From Oikopleura dioica (taxonomy: Eukaryota; Chordata; Appendicularia; Copelata; Oikopleuridae), in contig OU015568.1 in NCBI GenBank assembly GCA_907165135.1, positions 8,812,501 through 8,876,500 on the forward strand: a stretch of 64,000 nt of DNA. The letters run 5' to 3'. The position numbers and the translations under genes were made by a program. The notes under the pieces are model-generated. The model was not told the DNA's origin. It did no database searches and saw nothing but the letters and a program-made list of their open reading frames with translations. This document shows, one piece after another, positions 33,001-44,696 of this stretch (position 1 is its first letter; each line of letters starts with the position of its first letter).

Positions 33001-33191
33001 AAATTGAAAAATTCAGGTAAAGAAATAGATTTCCGGATCAAAATTTTCACCTCGTAAATCATGTTCAATCCTTCAAAACCTCCATCCTGCTTGTGCTCAA
33101 TGTACCGGAGCCAGGTCTGGACGGAGTGTGGATTTCGCTGACACTCCTCTTCGTACACAAAATCATCATCTGAAATGTCTATCGACACCAT
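30031..33191 (-). CDS. XAB2: XAB2 / SYF1, HAT-repeat spliceosome and repair factor
   Basis: Core member of the Prp19/NTC-linked spliceosome subcomplex, also involved in transcription-coupled repair through CSB and XPA. Nearly full-length match in order: VYEEECQRNPHSVQTWLRYI, SYKLWYKYLRERRRQCKG, HERALVFMHKMPRIWIDYGE, RRTFDRALRALPVTQHNRIW, FEKARDVYEEGI, VLLRQNPHNVHEWLKRAELY, LWVAFAKFYEENDQ, EPVQNRVYRSLKLWSMYADL, KLERARDLFEQCIQG, HGNEDTIREMLRVKRQVAAT and the C-terminal TIPAAVFGKLAED. These are successive HAT helix pairs; the acidic tail is typical. About eight exons. The intron 32281-32521 has a GC donor. Notably, its functional partner ERCC6/CSB is encoded in the same window. Confidence 0.96.
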
Positions 33192-34342
33192 TCTAAAACG
33201 ACGAAAGTTAAAGCCTTCGTTTCACTTTTTCGTTCTCTCGGAGGAATTTTGAAGGAATGAACAGCGCGGCAATTTTATTGGCTCGCGCGAAAAAATAGGA
33301 AATCCCTCCAAAGTGAATAATTGACCAGAAAGTCCACTGGTTCTTTTGTGTTGCTTGTACTTCCATGCCTGTATCAAAATGTACCAAAATCATGAGATGA
33401 AACTTTCATTTTTGTGAGAAACTGATAATTTTCGAGAACATCAATCATCAATAAGCATTTTCTTTTCTAGGAACAACTGGTCAAGTCTAGGAGTCTGCAA
33501 ATGCACCAATTCTGAAAGTAAATCAGTCTATTAGACTGTAGCTGAGAAAAAGTATGATCTAGAAGCGCAAAATTGTACTAAATTTTCTTCTAGATAGAAA
33601 CTGTACTGAGTACCGGTACTAGTGGTAATTACTTTAATTCCAAGAGAGCTGTTTTTTGGTAAGAATCGAACCATTTTTTTCAATTTTATGTCATATGGGT
33701 CCTATCGGCTAATCAAATCGCTTTATCCACCTCAATAGGTCTTAACAGCGTGGCAAATTTTCGGATCAATAGTCCGCTCCCCTGGAAGTCCCCATTCAAC
33801 TTTTTTTTTAATTCAAATTCAAAAATTGGGAATTCGTTCTTTTTGAATTCGAGCCAAAATTAACAGAGAAGTAAATCGCGAATATAAGAGACAAGTGAAA
33901 AAAGCCACATTCCACTGATTACGTAAGCCTATCAAACAATCAAATACTGTCGACAAGATCAAACATAAGAGAAAGCAAACACAAGCATAAAAATTGCGAG
34001 AGAAAGCAAAAACAAGTCATTCTCACACAGGCGGAGCCGTTGTGACTTGGGCTGAGGCTGAAAAAGGGCCGAGTCATTCGACCGTTTAAAACGGCCCGAA
34101 CTCGCGAAATGGTCTTATCATTCTTTCAGAGATAGAAAAAATAACGTAAACGTGAGTCATAAACAACCCTAAGACCCCATTTTATTGGTGATTGCCGGAG
34201 GAGTGGGAAGTTTTTCGAGACCACCAACGCAGCTCCGGACCAATGATATCTACTCTCTCTTTTGACAGCTACCCTAAACCTACCGTTTCACGTGCGAATA
34301 ATAAGAGATATATTTTCAGAGAAAAAAAATCGGACTGAAAGA
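33192..34342. other. Intergenic, divergent promoter region (XAB2 / Argonaute)
   Basis: 1.15 kb without a coding signal. It separates two divergent genes and presumably holds both promoters. AT-rich. It contains two near-copies of a GAGAAAGCAA-ACAAG unit at about 33970-34020. The only ORF of note (33208-33393, minus) is antisense to nothing and has no motif. Confidence 0.5.
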
Positions 34343-37300
34343 ATGGACAAGGGAAATCGCAGGGGGCGAGGCCGCGCCGCTAGAATTCAGCGCGATGATA
34401 TTGGTAAGCAAAAATCTAAAATGCCAAGTTTTTAATCTTTTCAGACGTTCAGTCCCTGTCTTCGCAAATGACGGATCTTGATGTCCGCTCAGAGTACGAT
34501 GCTCCACCCAGATCATCAGGTCGAGGACGAGGAAGAGGAGCGCGAATGACTGAGTCTTCGACAATCGATACAATGACCAGCAGCGAAAGCGCCAGCTACC
34601 AGAAACGTTCGTCGAGCAGTGGCAACCACACACCACAAGACAGCACTTCTGGCTCTAGAGAAAGTGGAAAAACCATGAAATCTACGGACAGCGAAGGGAC
34701 GGAAAAAGGCTATCTGCGAGAGCAGAAAAGAGGAATGCAGGTGCTGGAAATGGTCCCAAAGAATGCTGGAGGAACTAAAGGTGCGAGAATCCAAGTCGCT
34801 TCGAATTACTATAAAACGAGCATCGCCCATCAGTAAGTCAACAGCAACAGAATCAAGTCATTTACCTAATTTTAGGCAGTTGAAGCTGTTTGAATACCGC
34901 TTCGAAAGTGGATACGAAAAAGACAAGAACGAACATGGGAAGAAAGTAAGCCTCGAAGAATCGATGGCTTTCTTCAGCGAGTGGCTCAAAGTCGTCGAAG
35001 GAAATTCACCACCCGGCTCGTCATCTTCCAGCTCGAGTTCAAGCGATCATACAGTTCCTCCTCGCTGCTATTTCGACGGCCGAAATAAGGTTTATTCTTT
35101 CGAATACATAAGCGATGGAGAAACGATGGTTCCCTTCCGCTGGCAGAAACACAGAGGCGAATTTGCGGCGAAATTGACCTGCACGAACGACCTTTCGCAA
35201 ATCTGGGAACTCTCCATGCATCGCCTCGAGAAGGGCGTAGCGATCGACCCGATCATCATGCACGTGAAAGAAACCATCATCAAGCACAAATTTGCGCTCG
35301 GCCACATCAAAGTCGGCAGCACCTACTACCCAGAACTTACGGAAGCGAATTACAACTCGATTCCAAAATTCGATATCGCACCGGGAAAAATCGCCTGGAA
35401 AGGCCTGAACGTCACGGTGAAAAACACAATGGGCGGACTTTCAATTCAAGCAAAAACGAAAGCCGCGGTCTTTTACAAGCCATGTCACGTTCTGGACTTT
35501 ATTGCAGATATGACACAAGAAGTGCATGTGGACAGGGAAGACGTCTGGGCGAATCCGCGATTCTTCAACACAGCTCTTACAGCGCTCAAAGGTCTCCTGA
35601 TCAACATCAAATCCCCAGCTGGAATGAGAACCCGAAAAGTAATGGACATTTCTCGAGAGAACGCGGTGATGTTGCGCTTCAAAGTTCGTCACGACGATGG
35701 ATCAGAATACAGCCAAAACGTGGCCGATTACTACAGAAACAAGTACGGTCCGCTTCGATTTCCAAAACTACCGTGCATCAACACTGCTGGCAAAAACGCC
35801 CGGCCAGAGTACTATCCCATTGAGTTCTGCCACATCATGGGCCGTCAACCTGTCAAGGGAAAGCTTGCTGATCGCGAAGTGGCGGCTATGATCAAGTTTT
35901 CTTCCCAACCGGCGCCTGACACATTTAGAGAAATTGGCAACGCGATGAACGAGAAACGAGCGCTCTTCGAACAAGACTTCAAAATCGCCGGATTAAAGGT
36001 CGACGAGAAAATGGTGCGAACCGACGCCCGAGTTTTAGATGCGCCAGAGCTTCATTACGGAAATGGCACTGCTCAAATTCGTAATGGAAGCTGGAACCCG
36101 CTCTGCTTCGTAAAACCGGCCCAGGCAAAGAGATGGACGGCCATGTACATGAATGTCCAGCACTTCAACCCGACGAACAAGATCTGGGATTTCTCCGAAC
36201 TGCTTCGCAGAAATGCCGCTGAGCTTGGAATGCGCGACTTCGGGCACTGCGACCATGTCAATAGTGTCAACCCCGGCGACATCTACGATTACCTAAACTG
36301 GGCGAAAGGCGAAGGATACGACTTCGTTCTATGCGTAATCGACAAGAAATTCTCCGAGTATTATTCGAAGATCAAAGCATATGCGGAGAGAACTTTTGAT
36401 TTGCTCACCCAGTGCTTGGTGCTGAAAAATCTCGAGCGCGCGAACGGCCAGCTCTGCAAAATGCTCCTGGCGAAGATCAACGCCAAGTTGGGCGGTTACT
36501 CCTGTTACGTCGACCTAAAACTCGCCGTTGAACCCGAAAGCCAGAGGCTTTTCGAGGTGCCGGTGATGATTCAAGCCCTGGACATCAACAAGCCCCAAAT
36601 GGATGGTGTCACAATCGCCACTCTTGCTTCGAGCTTTGACGAAAACGCCACTTCCTTCAACATGGTGGCTAGGACGACCTCGGAGCCGAACTTCGCCACG
36701 AAGTTGGAAGAAATGGAATCCGCCGCGCTCGTCAATTTTTACAAGCTCACCCGTGAAAAGCCCCAAGCCATCATTTTCTTCCGCCCGGGAGTCAACGAAG
36801 CCGACATGGCGCAAGTCATGACGCTCGAGGTGAAAGCGATTCAAAATGCTTGCAGGGAACTTGAAGATGATTACTGGTAATTCTTTAGAATGACTTAAGT
36901 CATTTTAAGCCCCTGTTCTTATCAATTCTTTAGCCCGAAAATAACGTACATCGTTGCGTCGAAGATGCACAACACCCGATTTGGATCAATGAATCCCGAT
37001 CTACAAATCGGGAAAGGAAAGAATCTCCCAGCTGGTACCGTCGTCGATACTGAAATCACGAGCAGTGACAAGTTCGACTTCTACCTTCAATCCTCCATGG
37101 GCATTCAGGTATTTCCCTACCGATTTCTCCCTAAAATTAACTCTCTTCCCAGGGCACGAGCATCCCGACCCACTACTACTTCCTGTACGATGAGAACAAG
37201 CTCAACGCTGATTCAGCCCAGGTAATCATTTACAAAGGACATAGTCTATGTCAGTGATATTGTCACATAGTGTCGCTTTTTTCGATCGTGATTCCTCCAT

Positions 37301-37895
37301 GATTTCAACCCTCTAACCTTAAATTTCTAGGGTCTGTGCTACTACCTCTGCCACGGATTCGCGCGCTGTAACCGAACGATTTCCATGCCAAACGCGATGA
37401 AATACGCCCAGCTCGCTTCTGCCCGCGCTCGGAACTGGTGCAAAGAAGTTCCAGCTGCCAACCCGGTAAGTTTTCTTTCGCTCTTATATATATTTGATTT
37501 ATCGCTGCTTCGCTTTTTAAATTTAAATGCTTTTATGTTTTAGTACATTTTAAACACTAAGCATCCTGGCTATAAGGAATTGAAGGTTTGTATTTTGATG
37601 AAAAAGTAGTTTGAATCAAAACTAAAAAAACTGATGGTGATTCATGGTGAAAACAAGAAATTTATTAATAAAGGAAAATAGCGCATATTAATTTAAATTT
37701 TAATTCCATCCAGCTTTATTTATCCCGCTTCGCAAATAATCTCATCCCCTTTTACTAAACTAAATGAAATTCTAGCGCGAGTACGAAGAAAGAATCGACA
37801 ACATGCTCGATACCAAATACCTCATCGACAGAAACGGGAACAAGCCCGAGAAGAAGCAGAAGTCCACCCTCTACCAGAGTTGCTTCTTCTTTTAG
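34343..37895 (+). CDS. Argonaute protein (AGO clade)
   Basis: Small-RNA-guided silencing effector. Exons: 34343-34403, 34445-34832, 34876-36876, then about 36935-37108, 37153-37219, 37331-37466, an optional exon 37544-37585, and 37776-37895. The N-terminus is Arg/Gly-rich (RRGRGRAARI, SGRGRGRGAR), a likely methylation region. An N/L1 domain follows, then PAZ (YYRNKYGPLRFPKLPCINT), MID and PIWI (IIFFRPGVNEADMAQVMTLE, THYYFLYDEN). PIWI catalytic positions: Asp in ALDINKP, Asp in SSFDENA and His in PTHYY are present, and a glutamate candidate lies between, so slicing looks possible. The GADVTHPP motif is altered to QALDINKP, showing strong divergence. It ends STLYQSCFFF where AGO2 ends in TMYFA. 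Confidence 0.92.
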
Positions 37896-38051
37896 ACCTA
37901 TCTCACCCCACTCTCTCTCTCTGTATACAATTCTATCTATATCTGTTCACTGCAAATTTTTCGTAAAATCAGTGCCAACCCCTAAATATAAAAATCATTT
38001 CAAACCAAAAACCTTCAACCTCTTTTCATTTCACTTTTTCACTTTTTGCAC

Positions 38052-38584
38052 TAACAGGTTTTTTTTTATACTGCTGCAAAATGGTGGAGCACTTTTGACT
38101 ACCTTAAACTCAACATTTTTTAGTTCTCTCTTTTGTGTCATGTAGAGAAAGGTCTGTAGTGTGTTAAATAAGCTTTTGGTGCCATCGACATCACTGGTGG
38201 TGGAGCAATGACGTCATGAATCCGGAATTTCCGACTGGTCGTGGGGGACTTAATAAAATTGAAAAATGCTTACAGTCTATAGATATGCAATTTCATCACT
38301 TAGGGGTGTTCCTTAGATCAATATTAAACATTCTTGACATGTTTGGAGCAAACACCAGTGTTGGTGGTGGAGTAATGACGTCATCAAGATTTTTTCCTAT
38401 GATTTTAGTGTATTTTTGACCACCTGGTTACTCCACCACCAGTTATGGTGTTGACACCAAAAGCTTAATTAACATACTACAGACCCTCCCCAACTTGGAG
38501 CAAAAGAGAGAATTGAAATATCTCGACTCTAACACCTCCAAAAACGCTCCACCAATTTGGAGCAGAATAAAAAAAAACCTGTTA
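38052..38584. mobile_element. Non-autonomous foldback/MITE-like element
   Basis: Imperfect inverted arms 38052-38216 and about 38420-38584, both beginning TAACAGGTTTTTTTT. The left arm end and the centre share a direct repeat with GGTGGTGGAG.AATGACGTCAT, so the CRE-like palindrome TGACGTCA occurs at 38209-38216 and 38376-38383. No ORF is present. A clean target duplication could not be fixed. Confidence 0.65.
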
Positions 38585-39448
38585 CTACAGTCTATCGCCC
38601 GAGGGGCGAATTCTCTCTTCGTATTGATCTTTTTTCTCAGTGAGTCACTATTAGTAGCCCTTCCCGCCCCAGTCGAGAGGTAGAGCTGAAGTAGGAGGCT
38701 ACGGAAAAATAGAACAGTGCCTTTTTCTCACTATTTCAGTGCTTTTTTTCTTTCAAAAACTATCAAAAATTTCAGAGATTCGAAATTCTGTTCCCCTGAA
38801 TCTGAAATTTTGCCGTCTATTTTCACTGGTGCAAAGAAAAAAAAAACGATAAAACAATTGCAGCATTTTTACAAGTCACAATTTCAGACAGTTATTATCG
38901 TCCATCTTCAATTTGAGCCCTTCTGGAAGTCGAAAACTTCAATTCACAGAAAAACACTTCTGAAAAACAAGGTACACGTCCCTGGGGTCGCATTTTTTCT
39001 AGCTTTTCCCCCGATCTTCGAAAAAAAAGAGACACAGTTATATTTGTACAGAGTATTCACGCATACTGCCCAGAAATTTATACAGTCACTGTCCGACAAA
39101 GCTGTAAATAACAGTATTACTGTACCCATTTTTTGATACACCACGATTCTGGCATCGAAAAAACCTTTTCTGAAATTCGACATTTTACTGTCTGTTTCCC
39201 AGATTTTTCGCCTGAAATTTTGCCTGAAAAAGATTTTTTCTGATCAAAAAAGTTTCTGTATGAAAAACTTAAAATATACTACCAGAAAAAACACATACTC
39301 ACCCGGTCGGAAAATATGAAATCGAAATATGAATTAAAATATATCTTCTTTCTTTATCGAAAGAAGATTCAAAAAGGTAACTTTCCCTGTACCATGTTAT
39401 TTCTGCTACATGGAAGTTATTACGAATTCATTTATCTCCAGTTAGTTT

Positions 39449-39533
39449 TATCGCTTAATTTGGCTCTCAAGGAATTCTTGATAAGAATCAAGTTGAAAGC
39501 CAAATTGATAGGAATTCTTTGAGGGCCAAAATT
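39449..39533. repeat. Imperfect palindrome (hairpin)
   Basis: TAATTTGGCTCTCAAGGAATTC on one side is matched by an inverted copy about 30 bases later that includes GAATTCTTTGAGGGCC. It would form a hairpin in RNA of either strand. No associated gene. Confidence 0.5.
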
Positions 39534-40053
39534 AGGGGTCAGGAAATTCAAGGTCGAAAAAGAGCAAAAGAGAGAACTCACAAGTAACATCAATGTTCAA
39601 GGGCGTCTTTTAAAAACAAGAAAGGAAGATGAGCGCTGTCGAAAATGGAAACAATCTTAAGGAACGTTGAACCAGTTTTTAAATGATAACTTATTATTGA
39701 TAAGATAACTACCAGTTATTAAATATGAATAGATGTTAGTTTGAGTAGACTGAGCCAAGAGAAATGCCGAATTATCATAAGCCCATCAAGTAATTATGGA
39801 AGATGAAGTGAAAATATCTGCAGATGTCCTTACTTTTTAAATTATAGATTTAACATAATTTCGAGAACTGCAATATTCAAACGCGCACATTGGAACAATC
39901 AATCATATTAAGTTTCCATCCTTGTGTCTATGTATCATTATGCTTATATAAGCGTAGTGTATAAATAATCAGTCCCAGCAAGTAATCCCCAGTCTCGAAG
40001 CTTCGAAACATTTATAACGAACTTTTCTCAATTTGCAAAAGCGAGAGCGTGGC

Positions 40054-42153
40054 ATGGAAGACTTTGGCACGACCGGAGCTCCTCAACTTTACACCCAAGA
40101 CGGTCCTCCTGATGCGAAGCGGCCGATGAACGACCTTTTCGGCGGCGAAAATTTGACGACTGAGGAATACCCCGTGCCGGATGCAATGGTTGGGCTGATC
40201 ATTGGTCGTGGCGGAGATCAAATTACGAAGATCCAAGCCGATTCCGGTTGCCGCGTCGCTGTGGTGCCACAGAGTACTGGTGGAACTACCAGACCTTGCA
40301 CAGTGAGTATGAATTCATTACGCCATTTTCAACGCCCCTAGCTCACTGGGAACCCCGAACAAATCGCAGCGGCGAAGAAAATGCTCCAAGACATCATCGC
40401 TCGCGGATCGGTGAAAGAAGGAGAGAGCTACAACGGACATCCAGCACCGTCGGCCAACGAATTGATGAATCAAAATGTCGCTGCTACCGCGTCAATCGAT
40501 GGAAACGTCATGGTATGTTTCTAGAACTCTTTTATTGCGCTAATTACTTTATTTTATTTTGACAGATTTTTCTCTATTCTCAAGGTTAGTGTTTCATTTT
40601 TCGGAACTGGGCGTAAAATAATGACTCACCAAGATAAATCATCAAAATCAATTCATTGTTTTCAGGAAGAGATTATCATCCCACACGATAAGTGTGGAAT
40701 AGTCATCGGCAAAAGTGGCAATACTTTGAGAAATCTCCGTTCCCAATTTGGCTGCTCTGTCAATTTGGATTCTACCGTCAATACTGGCGATCCTAAGCCG
40801 CTTAGAATTGCTGGTCCTCCAGAAAAGGTACATTTTCCAACGGGTGAAAGGCTCTAAAGATGTTCTAGGTGAATTTGGTTGTCGCTGAGGTGCATAAAAT
40901 GATGGCTGCAAAGGAAAACATCACTCATACAAAAGTCCCCGATGGACAGGACCAAGTTACTTTCATGATTCCAAAAGTGTCAGTTGGAGTTGTCATCGGA
41001 AAAGCTGGAGAGACTATCAACAGAATTCAAGAGCAAACGCAGGTACTTGTCTCTCTTCTTTATAATCGCTTAACCTCTTTAGACGCGTATTCAATTTGTC
41101 CCTGATGATCCAAAGATTCTCGAGCGAGGGTGCTACATTATAGGACCGAAAGAGGGATGTCTCCAAGCGCAGAAAGAAGTCCTCGAAGTCGTGCGAAAGA
41201 AGATGGAAGAGGTTGAAGGAAGCAAGCAGCCAATGCCAAAGGTACGGTTCTAGAACTTCTCCTCCGACTAACTTGGATTTTAGCTGGTATTCGACGGCAA
41301 AAGATACGTAAAACAAGACGCAATGAACAGCCACCACGCTGGAGGAGGAGAACAGCAAGTCGACTACCCCGTCCCGGCCAGTCGAGCCGGAGTCGTCATC
41401 GGCAAAGGTGGCGAGACCATCAACAGCATCAAAGAAAAGACCGGCGCGTTTGTTCAAATCAACAAGAATCCACCCGCCGAGCACCCAGACTGGAAATACT
41501 TCACTATCCGCGGCAACTCGCAGCAAATCGCTCATGCTCAAAAACTCATTCAAGAAAAGGTCGGCGGTCCTGCTCCGCCTGGCGCTGCCATCGCCAACAA
41601 CTCTTCTGGAACCGGTTATTCTTACACTGGACAAAACAGCTACGGAAGCAGCAACGGAGGTGGACAGCAACAGGATTACAGTGCTGCTTGGGCGCAGTAC
41701 TACGCTCAGGTAGAAATAAGAGATCCTCTTCCTTGATTTCAATATTGTTTAGCTCGCTCAGCAGCAACAGCAATCAGCTCCAGCAGCAGCTGCTGCTCCC
41801 GCGGCTAGTGGCCAACCTGATTATTCAAAAGCGTGGGAAGAGTACTTCAGAAAGACAGGGCAAACGCCCCAGAGCTACCAGGCTAGCTTAGCTGCTCAGC
41901 AACAACAGCCAGCGGCTCCAGCCGCTGCTGCTGCTCCAGCTACATCCGCAGCGGTAAGTTACTTTCATAAATTTCACGTAATAGATATAAACAAGATAGG
42001 TATGGGAACATCCGTCTTTTTCGCATATTTCTTAATACTCTTGTAATCTTAACTGGTATTCAGCCGGCTTCTGGTGGCAACCAGGATTACTCTGCGCAAT
42101 GGGCCGAATACTACCGTAAACTCGCAGAGTACCAAAAGTCTCAAGGAAATTAA
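40054..42153 (+). CDS. FUBP/KSRP-type protein with four KH domains
   Basis: Single-stranded DNA/RNA binding regulator of transcription, splicing and mRNA decay. Four KH domains carry the binding loop: [33 protein letters not shown] and [11 protein letters not shown], in successive exons. The C-terminus is Gln/Ala/Pro-rich with three tyrosine-rich YAAW-type motifs ([27 protein letters not shown]), which in FUBP1 form the activation domain. The N-terminus [17 protein letters not shown] is also FUBP-like. The ATG at 40054 is preferred over an upstream in-frame TTG. It ends at TAA 42151-42153. It is about 550 residues, shorter than human FUBP1. FUBP1, FUBP3 and KHSRP cannot be separated by eye. 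Confidence 0.93.
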
Positions 42154-42612
42154 TAAGAACAACAAAAGAATCAGAACCCTTCGTCACAGCGTGTGGCTAT
42201 CACCTTTCCTTCTCTTTCTTTCGTCCCCAACTTTAAAAAGATCCAGTCGAGCCTGTTTTTCCCTGTTTCTCTACATTACATCTTTCCCACACTGTATATT
42301 GTCTCCTGAGTTTAAATAATATATTATTTCTGCTAGCAAATTAAGCTAGAATCATGCCAACTTATAAGAAGATCAAAGTTTAGGAAAAATATTGAACGAA
42401 TTTCATTTTTGAATTCATATTTTGTACTGCCATTATAAAGAAATAACTTTTCTCCTGTCAAACAACGACAAAAATAAACATAGCTCCAAATTTATACGAA
42501 ATTTCTACCAAATATTGCAGGAAAAATTGAGATGTAAATCGTTCAAGAACCACAGTTTACCGCGGGTTCACCGCTTGGTTAAATACCGGTATATAAGATG
42601 TTGAATTCCAGA
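42154..42612. other. 3' UTR and promoter gap
   Basis: 459 bases: FUBP 3' UTR (TATA/AATATATT-rich near 42315), then AT-rich sequence up to an acceptor-like ATTCCAG one base before the next ATG. No gene seen. Confidence 0.5.
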
Positions 42613-43332
42613 ATGAAATTCATCCCTCGAAAATATTTTCACGAAAATGTACGAGTGGAAGTAGTAGAAACGCTTCCAGACGAAATGGACGGTGAAAATA
42701 TAAATTATCACGGGACGCATTTGTGGGCGAGCGCAGTAGTTCTATCCGCAGTGGTTCAAAAGCTAGGCATCTGTCGCGATAAGAAAGTGCTTGAACTTGG
42801 CTGCGGCTGTGGCCTGCCAGGGCTAGTGGCAGCGCAAGAAGCTGAGTTGGTCGTTTTTACGGATGGGTTTGAATCTGGCTTGCTTTCCGCCCAGAAAGCG
42901 TTGGAAATTAACCAGACAGTGGCGAAGACAGAAGTGAAGAGACTCAAATGGGGTGATAAGGAGGTCTTGCAAAACATGAATCGCATCGATATTGTCTTGG
43001 TAGCTGATTGTTTGTACCCAGATGTCTCCAGCTGGAATGATTTTTTTCTAACAGTGGTTGAGATTTTAAAGAAAAACGAAAGTTCCAAATGTCTTCTCGG
43101 TACTAACTCAAAATTCATCAGTTTTGAACCCATTGTTCTAGCATTTCATAAACGAAGCACATCGGTCCAGCTTGACCCCTTCTTTGCATACTGGAAGCTC
43201 AATGCACGAGTGCTGCCTCTTAGCCACTTTGAGCTGGATTTAGAGGATGATATTGGCGGCACAAGACTTCCAGGAAACAACACTGGATCGATCATCATCT
43301 ATGAGATCACTTCTTCTCTTCTTCAAACTTGA
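42613..43332 (+). CDS. MTF16-family (METTL21-like) protein methyltransferase
   Basis: Single-exon seven-beta-strand SAM methyltransferase. Motifs: GTHLWASAVVLSAVVQK (family signature leading into motif I), KVLELGCGCGLPGLVAAQEA (motif I, SAM binding), VFTDGF (motif II acid), and VLVADCLYPDVSSWNDFF (catalytic-side D-x-x-Y motif as in METTL21/METTL22/CAMKMT). These enzymes methylate lysines on chaperones or translation factors; the substrate cannot be told from sequence. The start at 42613 is chosen because CCAG lies one base upstream of ATG and the protein then has a normal N-terminus. It is the first gene of a probable three-gene operon with PLD6 only 52 bases downstream. Confidence 0.82.
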   Translation: MKFIPRKYFHENVRVEVVETLPDEMDGENINYHGTHLWASAVVLSAVVQKLGICRDKKVLELGCGCGLPGLVAAQEAELVVFTDGFESGLLSAQKALEINQTVAKTEVKRLKWGDKEVLQNMNRIDIVLVADCLYPDVSSWNDFFLTVVEILKKNESSKCLLGTNSKFISFEPIVLAFHKRSTSVQLDPFFAYWKLNARVLPLSHFELDLEDDIGGTRLPGNNTGSIIIYEITSSLLQT

Positions 43333-43384
43333 ACAAATTCGCATCAGAAATCAAATCTTGCTGGCATCTTTATTTCTTCTAAGA

Positions 43385-44613
43385 ATGGTCGAATCTTTGG
43401 TCAAAAGCTTTGCTCTTGGAACATCAGCCACAGTAGCTGCTGTAGCTTTTCTCGGCTATGCAATCTATCAAAATCGAAGAGTCTGGTAAGAGAGAAAAAA
43501 TCAATCAACAGTTCGAGCTGATATTTAGCCATCTCCGCGCGGCCCTGGCACTGAAAAAATACCGCGATGCGCATTTAAAAAAACCTTTCGAAATCGAAAC
43601 GCTCTTTTTCCCAGATAAAAGAATTATTTGCTGGAACTTATTATTTTCGAAGTGCAGGTGGGCAGTTCAAAATATTTTCATTTTTCATCGATTTCAGAGA
43701 CGATAGCTGCTCATACTGCCACGATCGAGATGCGCCATTGGCTCGGGTACGTGTACTTAGACGTGACAAGCTTATTTTAGCAAGATCCAAAAAAATTAAA
43801 ATGATTTTTTCTAGCTCGTACGAACTATTCAAAATGCCAAGAGAACCATTGACCTGGCTCTTTTTGAAATAACTTCAGAAGAACTTACACAAGCGATTTT
43901 GGACAAATTGAAAGAAGGAGTCAGAGGTACTTTTGTATTCTTAAACTCTAGTAATCGACAAGAATGGGGACTTGATTATCATCTATATCTTGTTTTTTTA
44001 ATTCAGATGAGTCTCCTGAAACTGTAGTTTCATTTTATTTTACAAATTAACAAGCTCTTCTGCGGATATTTATTCGGGGTAGCAACCGTAAGATGCCGCC
44101 AGAGAGCATCATATCTTAGCGGGAGATCATTTGGTTCGGTTTTTATCAAGTTTAGAATCATGGTGATCCTCATCGGTCGTTACTTAGTTAGCACCACTTA
44201 CCTATGAATATTTTTCTCTGCATGTATTCACACATTTCCAGTTCGACTGATAATTGACAGCGAGTACATGATGACGACTGGTTCAAAGCTTGGAAAGATC
44301 ACCTCTGCAGGATGCGAGTTCATCCACGACCACACGCACGGGCTGTTTCATCACAAGTTCGCGATCATAGACTCGCAACTTGTGATCTCTGGCTCAATGA
44401 ACTGGACTCGCCAGGCGGCTATCGGAAACTATGAAAATGTTTTATTGATCAAAGACAAAAATACAGCGAGCGAGTTTGAGACTGAATACGAAAAGATGTG
44501 GAAAGAGATTACACAGAGGCTTAAATCAGCAACTGGTAATTAATCCTCTTTTTCAGCCTCCTTCCTAATTGACGTTTTCAGAAAAGCTGCCAGACCAAGC
44601 CGGAGATTGGTGA
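43385..44613 (+). CDS. PLD6: PLD6 / Zucchini mitochondrial phospholipase D-type nuclease
   Basis: Outer-membrane protein used in piRNA biogenesis (endonuclease) and cardiolipin hydrolysis. Six exons: 43385-43485, 43529-43657, 43698-43746, 43815-43926, 44242-44534, 44582-44613. An N-terminal membrane span (ATVAAVAFLGYAIYQ) is followed by IETLFFPD, a four-cysteine/histidine zinc-like segment (CRDDSCSYCHDRD), RTIDLALFEITSEEL, GVRVRLIIDSEYM, and one HKD motif HHKFAIIDSQLVISGSMNWT followed by NYENVLLI. A single HKD with dimer formation is the PLD6/Zucchini pattern. The intron of about 315 nt (43927-44241) is long for this genome. An AG one base before the ATG and a 52-base gap to the upstream stop indicate operon processing. 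Confidence 0.92.
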
Positions 44614-44696
44614 AGAAAGAGAATAGAGAAGCTGTACTGCCAAACAAAACTGCCGAAAGAATCAAAAGATAATGTCACTGAATTACTCTTCTTAGA

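Larger units (their letters stand above)
37896..40053. other. Gene-poor stretch with repeats
   Basis: 2.1 kb between Argonaute and the KH-protein gene. It contains a foldback element (38052-38584) and an 85-bp imperfect palindrome at about 39449-39533. The rest is AT-rich with homopolymer runs. Short ORFs at 38717-39136 and 39316-39522 are low-complexity and show no domain; I see no supported gene. Confidence 0.5.

Noticed and set aside
36515-36844. Minus-strand ORF inside Argonaute
   Set aside because: Antisense of the conserved PIWI domain; caused by GC-rich codon use.
38209-38383. CRISPR-like pair of repeats with TGACGTCA
   Set aside because: Only two copies, part of a foldback element with inverted arms.
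38717-39136. 139-codon ORF in the gene-poor stretch
   Set aside because: Low-complexity, Lys/Phe-rich composition from A/T runs; no conserved motif or splice context.
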